From: Desulfovibrio sp.
GTDB taxonomy: Bacteria > Desulfobacterota > Desulfovibrionia > Desulfovibrionales > Desulfovibrionaceae
Reading direction: 5' to 3'
Length of the DNA stretch: 64,000 nucleotides
NCBI RefSeq assembly: GCF_034006445.1
Contig: NZ_JAVESS010000003.1
Location: forward strand, 186,001 to 250,000
Below, in pieces: positions 25,760-36,700 of the stretch. How positions within the stretch are numbered: the first letter of the stretch is position 1; the number at the start of each line of letters is the position of its first letter. The translations under genes and the position numbers were made by a program. Under the pieces are notes generated by a model. It saw nothing but the letters and a program-made list of their open reading frames with translations, was not told the origin of the DNA and searched no databases.

Positions 25760-27331
25760 ATGTCGCTGCATCAGAAAATCTGGGGCCTGGGCCTGTTGAC
25801 CCTGGCCGTAGCCATGGGAATTGTCTGGGCTATGGGCCTTGCGACCGGCGCGGCGACAACCCCCCTGTGGGGAGCTGCGGTTGGCGGGGGTGGCGTACTG
25901 CTTGTCATGGGGCTGGGAGCGCGGCTGATCTACGGCGGGGTGTTCAGGGCTTTGACCCTGTGCCTGCGAAATGGCTGCGAACCGGGGCCATCGGGCCAGT
26001 CTTCATGCACCACTTCGTCAAGGGCCCCTGCAGATCTGAAGGAACTGTATGCGGCGGCTGAGGAACTTGCCGACAAGGCATGCCATGCCAGTGGCGTACT
26101 GCACGGCATACTCGGCGGCATGCCCCTGGCCTACCTGCTGGTGGACGTTGATGAGCGCGCAACCCACACCAACCAGGAATGCCTGGATATGCTTGAGATC
26201 GACGGGCCAGTGGGAGCCTGCCTTGGCAAGACCCTGGCCGAGCTTTTTTACAATGATCCCGGTCGTGAGACCGCCGTTGGCAAGAGCATCCGGCATGGCC
26301 AGAACTTTCGCAATCTTTCCGTAACGATAACAGGGCACAAGGGCAGGCGCATCGACGTGCTGGCCAATGTGTTTCCCGTGTATGACGAGCACCAGACCTG
26401 CCTTGGCGGTCTGTGCCTTTATGTGGACATGACGGCCCTCAAAAAAGCCGAGCAGGTCATCACCGAAAAGAACCAGCGCATGGAAGCGGCGGCGCTGGAG
26501 CTTGAAAGAGCCGTGCAGGAGCTTGCCGCCATTGCCGAAGGCCTGGTGGCGGGCATAGGCCGCTCGAACAAGGACACGAACCGTGCTTCGCGGCTGCTGA
26601 GCGAGGTCGCCACGGCCATGAATGAAATGACCGCCACGGTACGCGAGGTGGCGCAAAACGCGGCCAACGCTTCAGTGGCCTCAACGCAGACGCGGGACAA
26701 GGCCCACGAGGGCGCTACTGTGGTGCGTAACGCCACGCAGAGTATTGAAGAGGTGCATGAGGTTTCAATGGCGCTCAAGAGCGACATGGTTCTTTTGAAC
26801 AACCACGCCAGGGCCATTTCAGAAATTATGAATGTCATTTCAGATATAGCAGACCAGACCAACCTGCTGGCCCTCAATGCCGCCATTGAAGCCGCCCGCG
26901 CTGGCGATGCCGGGCGCGGTTTTGCGGTGGTAGCGGACGAAGTGCGAAAACTTGCTGAAAAAACAGTAACTTCAACAAACAATGTGGGCAACGCCATCAA
27001 TGCCATTCAGCAAAGCACCTCAAAGAGCATGGCCTCAATGGACAATGCCGTGACCCATGTTGAGCAGGCCACGGGTTTCGCCGGCGAGTCCGGCCAGGCG
27101 CTTGAGGCCATTGTGGGCACGGTGGAAGACACCACGGGCAGGATCAGCGCCATTGCCGCAGCCAGCGAGGAGCAGTCCGTGACCAGTGAGCAGATCAACC
27201 GCTCCATCGTCGAGGCCAATGACGTCATGGTGGGCACTGCCAGATCAATGGAAGCGGTGCGGCAGGAAACGGACAAGCTGGTGGCGCTCACGCAGCGGCT
27301 GGCGGGTCTGACCGGACGGCTGAAAGAATAG
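25760..27331 (+). CDS. Methyl-accepting chemotaxis protein with PAS domain
   Basis: The protein has 523 residues. GGAGG precedes the ATG. Two N-terminal membrane segments ([40 protein letters not shown]) are separated by only about ten residues, so there is no periplasmic ligand domain. A PAS domain occupies about residues 110-225 ([20 protein letters not shown] to [19 protein letters not shown]). The signalling domain carries the hallmark tip [20 protein letters not shown] followed by [20 protein letters not shown]. It should sense an internal signal such as redox or energy state through PAS and control CheA. No chemotaxis genes are adjacent. Confidence 0.93.
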   Translation: MSLHQKIWGLGLLTLAVAMGIVWAMGLATGAATTPLWGAAVGGGGVLLVMGLGARLIYGGVFRALTLCLRNGCEPGPSGQSSCTTSSRAPADLKELYAAAEELADKACHASGVLHGILGGMPLAYLLVDVDERATHTNQECLDMLEIDGPVGACLGKTLAELFYNDPGRETAVGKSIRHGQNFRNLSVTITGHKGRRIDVLANVFPVYDEHQTCLGGLCLYVDMTALKKAEQVITEKNQRMEAAALELERAVQELAAIAEGLVAGIGRSNKDTNRASRLLSEVATAMNEMTATVREVAQNAANASVASTQTRDKAHEGATVVRNATQSIEEVHEVSMALKSDMVLLNNHARAISEIMNVISDIADQTNLLALNAAIEAARAGDAGRGFAVVADEVRKLAEKTVTSTNNVGNAINAIQQSTSKSMASMDNAVTHVEQATGFAGESGQALEAIVGTVEDTTGRISAIAAASEEQSVTSEQINRSIVEANDVMVGTARSMEAVRQETDKLVALTQRLAGLTGRLKE

Positions 27332-27370
27332 CCCGCGCGGCAGGATTTTTACTGACATGGATACGCATGA

Positions 27371-27390
27371 AGGCCGGGAATATTCCCGGC
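27371..27390 (+). terminator. Palindrome downstream of the chemoreceptor gene
   Basis: GGCCGGGAATATTCCCGGCC is a perfect 20-base palindrome 39 bases after the stop, followed by TTCACTGATTTTTGC. It is a probable terminator hairpin, with the T run slightly displaced. Confidence 0.6.
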
Positions 27391-27510
27391 CTTCACTGAT
27401 TTTTGCTGCCTGCTCATAATGTCGCGTGGATAAAGGTTGCGGTGGCGCGCGGCGCTCTCGTGCAGTGATGGAGCATTTACACTTTTTAAGGTTACACTGT
27501 TCTAAAACAT

Positions 27511-27672
27511 ACCAAGAAAGCACTGATTAGAGAGCTTCTTGGAAACGCGCAGTTGTTTCGTTTGGCAAGGCGCGCCCTTTTTTTGAAGCAGGAGTGGACT
27601 CTTTCGTCCTCGACTGTTTCAAAAAAAGTGAAGCAACGCCGCCAAGCGGAATAAATCAGCGTTTCCATAAGA
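27511..27672. repeat. Family B repeat element, copy 1
   Basis: It is about 75-80 percent alike, by eye, to 46326-46485: GGAAACGCGC, TTTGGCAAGGCGCG, GTGGACTC, CGACTGTTTCAAAAAAAGTG and a final CGTTTCC are shared in order and orientation. Interior T-rich and A-rich tracts can pair. It follows the chemoreceptor gene on the plus strand, as copy 2 follows the YceI gene on the plus strand. The stretch 27332-27510 before it holds a short hairpin (GGCCGGGAATATTCCCGGCC) at about 27371-27390, probably the chemoreceptor terminator. Confidence 0.7.
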
Positions 27673-27677
27673 GTTTT

Positions 27678-27738
27678 AGGGGGTGGGGGTGTGGGGGAGG
27701 AGACCCTTTTGCAAAAGGGTCCCTCCCCCACAAAACTT
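27678..27738 (-). terminator. Family C repeat: strong hairpin ending the adhesin operon
   Basis: The core GTGGGGGAGG ... CCTCCCCCAC with GACCCTTTTGCAAAAGGGTC inside forms a very long, nearly perfect stem, flanked by a GGGGGTGGGGG tract. The same sequence occurs inverted at 45422-45478. In both places it follows a gene in the same relative direction, so it behaves as a portable 3' terminator. Confidence 0.75.
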
Positions 27739-27779
27739 TTCACAGAGCCCTTCACAGAGCCTTTCAAAGCCCTCTCGCG

Positions 27780-30700
27780 CTAGTGTCCATTCTGCGTCAG
27801 GTGCTGCAACACGGCCATCTGGTCGGTTTCGCTTTCCATCATGTCCGGGCTTGGGGAAGCAGCGGCAGGGGCGGCCTGAGCTTCCGCGCTTTGCGGCTGC
27901 GGGCTTGTGCTTTCGGCCTGCGCCTCGGTCGGCTGCTCGGGGGATGCCGCCATGGTGTCGTGCGCCGCAGCGTCGGCGGCGGAGGCCAAAGCTCCGGGGC
28001 TTTGCGTTTCCACCGGGAAGAGGCTGTCGTCCTGCGCGGCTGGGGGCTGTGCGCTGTTTGCACTGTCAGTTCCTTGCGCGGCGGGGTGCAGGGCGTCTTC
28101 AAGGTCAATGATCAGGGGGCCGGTTTGGTCGTGCATGAAACTGTCGGCCAGTTCTTCATCCAGCGTGTCGGCGTGCACGGCGGGGGCGCTGGTTGCGGCA
28201 TGCTCCGTTTCTGCATTGCCCGTGCCCGTGTGGCTCACATCTGCATGCGTGACGTCTGTTTGGCTGGCGTTCGCTGCATCTGCGCTGGCCGCTTCCGCGT
28301 GTGTAGAGTCCGCACCCGTAAGCGCCGTATCCTTGTGTGTAGCATCCGCGTGCGTTTGTTCCTGGGCGCTGCTTTCTCCTGTGGCGGTTGTGTGATTGTC
28401 AGCGGAGGCTTGTTCCGCTGTTTCCGGCGTGGCTGCGGCAGCGTCGCTCTGGGTGTTTTCGTGTCCGGTTTGCGTGCTGCTGTCGGCCACTGGCACGCTC
28501 GTACCCGTGTCGGCGTAGGGATCGGCATGGGGGGCAGCTTCCTGACTGTTCTGGGCAGTGGCGTTGTGGTCTTCCGTGGTTGCCTGGAGCTGCTCATGGC
28601 TGGCGGAAGCGTTCACTTCGTCGGGGACAAAGAAGAGGCGCATGGCGCTCGCGCCCTGCATGAGGGGAGCCTCGCCTGAGCCGTGGATGGTCACGGTTAC
28701 AGTGCTCTGGGCTGAACCGCCATGCCCGTCAACCACGGTGACGGTAAAGGTCTCGTCAAGCGTGTCGCCGTTGTTCAGGGCTTTTACGACGGCGGAGTCC
28801 TTGTTCAGCACATAGGTGTATGATCCGTTGGGGTTGAGAAAGAAGGTGCCGTACTGGCCTTCAGTGGTCTGGGGCACAGCCCTTGGCGTGTCCGACCTGT
28901 CCGGGTCAGCCATGACAAGCTGGCCGTACATGGCGGCAACGTCGTCTTCTGAAACGGAAAGCTGGGATGGCTGGACTGTCGGCGCGTCATTGGAACCGAC
29001 GATGGTGATGGTCAGCGGTGTGACCACGGACTTCAAGCCGGACGTGACCTTTACCATAAAAACGTCTGTGGAGGTTTCGCCTTCACCGAGTTTTTGGCTT
29101 TCACTTATGCCTTGAGCCGAGAGGTTGTAGGTATATGTGCCGTTGCTGTTGAGGGTCAGCGTGCCGTACTGGCCGTTGGGGCTGCTTTGCAGTGAGAAGG
29201 TGGCATTGGAGAATTCGGGAATCAGCAGGTTGCCCAACAGGCTTGTGGCGCCGTCAAGTATTGTGGTGAGGCTGATGCTCCCCAGCAGGCCGCCAGTAAT
29301 GACGATGTCAATGGTGTTGGTGGCCGATGCGCCGTGTTCGTCTACAACCGTGTATGAGAATCTGTCTGTGAGCTTGGCTCCCAGTGTAAGCAACACCACA
29401 GACAACAGCCCCGTGTTGAGGTCGTAGACATAGGAGCCGTCAGCATTCAGCGAAAATGTGCCGTAATCGCCATGCACATGTGGCCGCGGTATAAAGGTCA
29501 CATTGTCGCTGATGATATTGTCGAGCGTGTTGTCCGGATCCGTGGGGGTGGGCAGTTTGCCGTAGAGTTTGTCCGTTGCATTGTTCATGCTTACCGTGGC
29601 GGAACCAACCGAAGGCGCGTCATTGGTGCCGTTGATGGTGAAGGAAATCGTGCGCGCGGTGATGCCGCCGTGGCCGTCATTGGCTGCCACGGTAAACGTT
29701 TCCACAAGCTGTTCGCCATGCCCCAGGCCCTGCACGGCAGGCAGGCTGTTGTTGAGCGTATAGACGTATGCGCCGTTGCTGTTGAGCACAAAGCTGCCGT
29801 ACAAGCCTGCCATGTTTTGTGCCTGGAACACGGCGGTGTCGCCCAAATCCGCATCCGCCACCGTAAGCGTGCCGGCGGACGTCAGGATGTTGTCTTCCTT
29901 GAGGGGCGTTGTGACAATGGGCGCAATGACGGGATTGTCGTTGGTTCCGTTGATGGTAATGGTCATGGTGCTGGAGGCTGCAGCGCCGTGCTGATCCTTG
30001 ACCGTATAGGTAAAGGTTTCGGTGAGATGCTGTCCCTCGCCAAGCTGCTGGACGACCGGCAGGGCATTGTTGAGCGTGTAGGTGTAGGTGCCGTTGGCCT
30101 GCAGGGTGAAGTTGCCGTAGAGCCCCTGAGTGGAGGCCTGGGACAGGAAGCTGACCGTGTCGCCCGTGTCCACGTCTGTGGGGGCAGGCAGGGTGCCGCT
30201 GATGCTGGCATCATCTTCATTGATGCTGGCCACGGCGGCGCTGACCTGTGGGGCGTCATTGGTTCCGTTGATGGTGATGGTGATGGTATTGGACGCGGTA
30301 GCGCCGTGCTGATCCTTGACCGTATAGGCAAAGGTCTCGGTCAGGTGCGCGCCAACGCCAAGCTGCTGGACGATCGGCAGGGCGTTGTTGAGTGCGTAGG
30401 TGTACGTGCCGTTCGCCTGCAGGGTGAAGCTGCCGTAGAGCCCCTGAGTGGAGGCCTGGGACAGGAAGCTTACCGAGTCGCCCGTGTCCACGTCTGTGGG
30501 GGCAGGCAGGGTGCCGCTGATGCTGGCATCATCTTCATTGATGCTGGCCACGGCAGCGCTGACCTGCGGATTGTCGTTGGTGCCGTTAATGGTGATGGTG
30601 ATGGTGTTGGATGCAGTCGCACCGTGCTGATCCGTGACCGTATAAATAAAGGTCTCGGTGAGTTGGCTGCCTACGCCAAGCTGCTGGACAACCGGCAGGG

Positions 30701-33700
30701 CGTTGTTGAGCGTGTAGGTGTAGGTGCCGTCCGCCTGCAGGGTAAAGCTGCCGTACTGGCCGGAAGCACTGGCCTGGGGCACGAAGTGCACCACGTCATT
30801 GGCGTTCACATCCGTGGGCGTGGGCAGGGTGCCACTGATGCTGGGGTCATCCTCATTGATGCTCGCCGTGGCGGCACTGACCTGCGGCGCGCTGTTGGTG
30901 CCCTTGATGGTGATGGTAATGGTGTTGGACGATGTGGCCCCATGCTGGTCAGTGGCGGAGGCAGTGAATGTTTCGGAAAGTTGCTCGCCAGCGCCAAGCT
31001 GCGCCACGGCTGGCAGGGAATTGTTGAGCGCGAAGGTGTAGCTGCCATCAGCCTGAAGCGTGAAGGTGCCAAACTGACCGACCGTGCTTTGCGCTATGTA
31101 CTGCGGGACGTCACCCGCATCCACATCCGTGGGCATGGGCAGGATTCCACTGGCGTCAGTGACGTTACTGGGAACAAAAATGATGGCCGCGCTGATCTGC
31201 GGCGCATCGTTGGTGCCGTTGATGGTGATGGTGATGGTATTGGTGCCCGTAGCGTTGTGCTGATCCGTGACGGTATAGGTAAAGGTTTCGGTCAGATGCG
31301 CTCCAACGCCAAGCTGTTGCACAGCTGCCAGGGAGTTGTTGAGCGCGTACACATAGCTGCCGTCCGCCAGCAGGGTAAAGCTGCCGTACAGGCCGGGTGC
31401 ATTGGTCTGAGGCACAAAGTGCACGCTGTCGCCCGTGTCCACATCCGTGGGCGTGGGCAGGATGCCGCTGATGTTGGCAACGTCTTCATTGATGCTGGCC
31501 ACGGCGGCGCTGACCTGCGGCGCGTCGTTGGTGCCGTTGATGGTGATGGTGATGGTATTTGTGCCCGTGGCGTTGTGCTGATCCGTGACGGTATAGGTAA
31601 AGGTTTCGGTCAGTTGGCTGCCCACGCCAAGCTGTTGCACAGCTGCCAGGGCGTTGTTGAGCGTGTAGGTGTAGGTGCCGTCTGCCTGCAGGGTAAAGCT
31701 GCCGTACTGGCCAGGAGCGTCGGTCTGGGGCACAAAGTGCACGCTGTCGCCCGCGTCCACATCCGTGGGCGTGGGCAGGGTGCCGCTGATGCTGGCATCA
31801 TCTTCACTGATGCTGGCCACGGCGGCACTGACCTGCGGATTGTCGTTGGTGCCCTTGATGGTGATGGTAATGGTATTTGTGCCCGTAGCGTTGTGCTGAT
31901 CCGTGACGGTATAGGTAAATGTTTCGGTCAGTTGGCTGCCCACGCCAAGCTGCTGCACTGCTGCCAGGGCGTTGTTGAGCGTGTAGGTGTAGGTGCCGTC
32001 CGCCTGCAGGGTGAAGCTGCCGTACTGGCCGGAAGCGTTGGCCTGGGGCACAAAGTGCACGCTGTCGCCCGCGTCCACATCCGTGGGCGTGGGCAGGATG
32101 CCGCTGATGCTGGCAACGTCTTCATTGATGCTGGCCACGGCCGCGCTGACCTGCGGATTGTCGTTGGTGCCGTTGATGGTGATGGTGATGGTATTGGTGC
32201 CCGTAGCGTTGTGCTGATCCGTGACGGTATAGGTAAAGGTCTCGGTCAGCTGGCTGCCCACGCCAAGTTGCTGCACTGCTGCCAGGGCGTTGTTGAGCGT
32301 GTAGGTGTAGGTGCCGTCCGCGTGCAGGGTAAAGCTGCCGTACTGGCCGGAAGCGTCGGTCTGGGGCACAAAGTGCACGCTGTCGCCCGCGTCCACATCC
32401 GTGGGAGTGGGCAGGGTGCCGCTGATGCTGGCATCATCCTCATTGATGGATGCGACAGCCGCGCTGACCTGCGGCGCGTCGTTGGTGCCGTTGATGGTGA
32501 TGGTAATGGTATTTGTGCCCGTAGCATTGTGCTGATCCGTGACGGTATAGGTAAAGGTCTCGGTCAGTTGGCTGCCCACGCCTAGTTGCTGCACAGCTGC
32601 CAGGGCGTTGTTGAGCGTGTAGGTGTAGGTGCCGTCTGCCTGCAGGGTGAAGCTGCCGTATTGGCCGGGAGCGTCGGTCTGGGGCACAAAGTGCACGCTG
32701 TCGCCCGCGTCTACATCCGTGGGCGTGGGCAGGGTACCGCTGATGCTGGCAACGTCTTCATTGATGCTGGCCACGGCGGCACTGACCTGCGGATTGTCGT
32801 TGGTGCCGTTGATGGTGATGGTGATGGTGTTGGACGCAGTCGCACCGGACTGATCCATAACAGTATAGGTAAATGTTTCGGTGAGTTGACTGCCCACGCC
32901 AAGTTGCTGCACAGCTGCCAGGGCGTTGTTGAGCGTATAGGTGTAGCTGCCGTCCGCGTGCAGGGTAAAGCTGCCGAACTGGCCGGGAGCGTCGGCCTGG
33001 GACAGGAAGTGCGCGCTGTCGCCCGTGTCCACGTCTGTGGGTGTGGGCAGGGTGCCGCTGATGCTGGCATCATCTTCATTGATGCTGGCCACGGCCGCAC
33101 TGACCTGCGGTGCGGTGTTGGTGCCATGAATGGTGAGTGTTATGGTGCTGGTCGCGGTCCCCCCGTGATGGTCTGTGACGGTGGCGGTGAAGGTTTCCGT
33201 AAGCTTGCCGCCATGCCCCAAGCCCTGCACCGCAGGCAGGGAGTTGTTGAGGACATAGGTGTAGCTGCCATCGGGCTGCAAGGTGAGGGTGCCAAACTGC
33301 CCCACCGTGTTTTGCGCGATGTATTGCGGCATGTCGCCCGCATCCACGTCTGTGGGCATGGGCAGATTTCCACTGACGCTGGTTTCATCATTTTGAATAA
33401 AGACAACAGCCGCACTGACCTGCGGCGCGTCGTTGGTGCCGTTGATAGTGATGGTAATGGTGTTGGACGCGGTTGCGCCGTGCTGATCCGTGACGGTATA
33501 GGTAAATGTTTCAGTCAGTTGTGCGCCAACGCCAAGCTGCTGGACAACTGGCAGGGCATTATCGAGAGTGTAAGTATAGGTGCCGTCCGCCTGCAACGAA
33601 AAGCTGCCGTACTGGCCGGGAGCGTCGGTCTGGGGCTGGAACAACACCACGTCATTGGCGTTCACGTCCGTGGGTGTGGGCAGGGTGCCACTGATGCTGG

Positions 33701-36700
33701 CTTCATCCTCAAAGATACTGGCCGTGGCGGCGCTGACCTGCGGCGCGCTGTTGGTGCCGTTGACGGTGATGGTGATGGTGCTGGTCGAGGTCGCCCCGTG
33801 CGGATCTCTGACGGTGGCGGTGAAGGTTTCCGTAAGCTGTTCGCCCGCGCCGAGCTGCGCCACCGCAGGCAGGGAGTTGTCGAGGGTAAAGGTATAGCTG
33901 CCGTCGGGCTGCAGGGTGAAGGTGCCAAACTGGCCCACCGTGTTTTGCGCATCGTATTGCGGGATGTCGCCCGCATCCACGTCTGTGGGCATGGGCAGGG
34001 TTCCGCTGACGTCGGTGGCGTCACCGGGGACAGTGATGACGGCGGCGCTGACCTGCGGCGCGTCATTGGTGCCGTTGATGGTGATGGTAATGGTGTTGGA
34101 CGCGGTTGCGCCGTGCTGATCCGTGACGGTATAGGTAAAGGTTTCGGTAAGATGAGCGCCTACGCCGAGTTGTTGAACTGCATCCAGGGCATTGTTGAGC
34201 GTGTAGGTATAGCTGCCGTCCGCCTGCAGGGTGAAGCTGCCGTACTGGCCCTGAGCGTCGGTCTGGGGCTTGAACTGCACCACGTCATTGGCGTTCACGT
34301 CCGTGGGCGTGGGCAGGGTGCCACTGATGCTGGCATCGTCTTCAAAGATACTGGCCGTGGCGGCGCTGACCTGCGGCGCGCTGTTGGTGCCGTTGACGGT
34401 GATGGTGATGGTGCTGGTCGAGGTCGCCCCGTGCGGGTCTCTGACCGTGGCGGTGAAGGTTTCCGTAAGCTGTTCGCCCGCGCCAAGCTGCGCCACCGCA
34501 GGCAGGGAGTTGTCGAGGGTAAAGGTGTAGCTGCCGTCGGGCTGCAGGGTGAAGGTGCCAAACTGGCCCACCGTGTTTTGCGCATCATATTGCGGTATGT
34601 CGCCCGCATCCACGTCTGTGGGCATGGGCAGGGTTCCGCTGACGTCGGTGGCGTCACCGGGGACAGTGATGACAGCCGCGCTGACCTGCGGCGCGTCGTT
34701 GGTGCCGTTGATGGTGATGGTAATGGTGTTGGACGCGGTTGCGCCGTGCTGATCCGTGACGGTATAGGTAAAAGTTTCTGTAAGATGAGCCCCTACGCCA
34801 AGCTGTTGCACTGCATCCAGGGCGTTATCGAGCGTGTAGGTGTAGCTGCCGTCCGCCTGCAGGGTGAAGCTGCCGTACTGGCCCTGAGCGTCGGTCTGGG
34901 GCTTGAACAACACCACGTCATTAGCGTTCACGTCCGTGGGCGTGGGCAGGGTGCCGCTGATGCTGGCGTCATCCTCAAAAATGCTGGCCGTGGCGGCGCT
35001 GACCTGCGGTGCGCTGTTGGTGCCATTGACGGTGATGGTGATGGTGCTGGTCGAGGTCGCCCCGTGCGGATCTCTGACAGTGGCGGTGAAGGTTTCCGTA
35101 AGCTGTTCGCCCGCACTCAGCTGCGCCACCGCAGGCAGGGAATTGTCGAGGGTAAAGGTATAGCTGCCGTCGGGCTGCAAGGTGAAGGTGCCAAACTGGC
35201 CCACCGTGTTTTGCGCATCGTAGTGCGGTATGTCGCCCGCATCCACATCTGTGGGCATGGGCAGAGTTCCGCTGACGTCGGTGGCGTCACCGGGGACAGT
35301 GATGACAGCCGCGCTGACCTGCGGCGCGTCGTTGGTGCCGTTGATGGTGATGGTGATGGTGTTGGACGCAGTTGCGCCGTGCTGATCCGTGACGGTATAG
35401 GTAAAGGTCTCGGTCAGTTGTGCGCCAACGCCAAGCTGTTGCACTGCATCCAGGGCGTTATCGAGCGTGTAGGTGTAGCTGCCGTCCGCCTGCAGGGTGA
35501 AGCTGCCGTACTGGCCGGGAGCGTCGGTCTGGGGCTTGAACAACACCACGTCATTGGCGTTCACGTCCGTTGGCGTGGGCAGGGTGCCGCTGATACTGGC
35601 GTCGTCTTCAAATATACTGGCCGTGGCGGCGCTGACCTGCGGCGCGCTGTTGGTGCCATTGACGGTGATGGTGATGGTGCTGGTCGAGGTCGCCCCGTGC
35701 GGATCTCTGACTGTGGCGGTGAAGGTTTCCGTAAGCTGTTCGCCCGCACTCAGCTGCGCCACCGCAGGCAGGGAGTTGTCGAGGGTAAAGGTGTAGCTGC
35801 CGTCGGGCTGCAGGGTGAAGGTGCCAAACTGGCCCACCGTGTTTTGCGCATCGTAGAGCGGTATGTCGCCCGCGTCCACGTCTGTGGGCATGGGCAGGGT
35901 TCCGCTGACGTCGGTGGCGTCACCGGGGACAGTGATGACAGCCGCGCTGACCTGCGGCGCGTCGTTGGTGCCGTTGATGGTGATGGTGATGGTGTTGGAC
36001 GCGGTTGCGCCGTGCTGATCCGTGACGGTATAGGTAAAGGTCTCGGTGAGGTGCGCCCCAACGCCAAGTTGCTGGACAACCGGCAGGGCGTTATCGAGCG
36101 TGTAGGAGTAGCTGCCGTCCGCCTGCAGGGTGAAGCTGCCGTACTGGCCGGGAGCGTCGGTCTGGGGCACGAACAGCACCACGTCATTGGCATCCACGTC
36201 CGTGGGCGTGGGCAAAGTGCCGCTGATGCTGGCATCATCCTCAAAGATACTGGCTGTGGCGGCGCTGACCTGCGGGTCGTCGTTGGTGCCCTTGATGGTG
36301 ATGGTAATGGTGTTGGACGCAGTTGCGCCGTGCTGATCCGTGACGGTATAGGTAAATGTTTCGGTTAGTTGTGAGCCTACACCAAGCTGCTGGACAACTG
36401 GCAGGGTGTTATCGAGCGTGTAGGTATAGCTGCCGTCCGCCTGCAACGAAAAGCTGCCGTACTGGCCCTGAACATCAGCCTGGGGTACGAAGTGTGCCAC
36501 ATCTCCTGCGTCCATGTCTGTGGGGGCGGGCAGGGTGCCGCTGATGCCGGCAACGTCTTCATCAATGGACGCCACGGCCGCGTCGACCTGCGGCGCGTCA
36601 TTGGTGCCGGTGACGGTGATGGTAATGGTATTGGAAGCCATGCCGCCATGGTTATCATACACCGTATAGGTAAAAACTTCGGTAAGTTGCTGCCCATCTG

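Noticed and set aside
29472..36368. Two very long plus-strand open frames (about 1037 and 1260 codons) opposite the adhesin gene
   Set aside because: They mirror the repeat structure of the adhesin on the other strand. Periodic, G+C-rich coding DNA without stops in one antisense frame explains them. They have no ribosome sites or protein-family features and consist of repeated Gly/Val/Arg-rich units.
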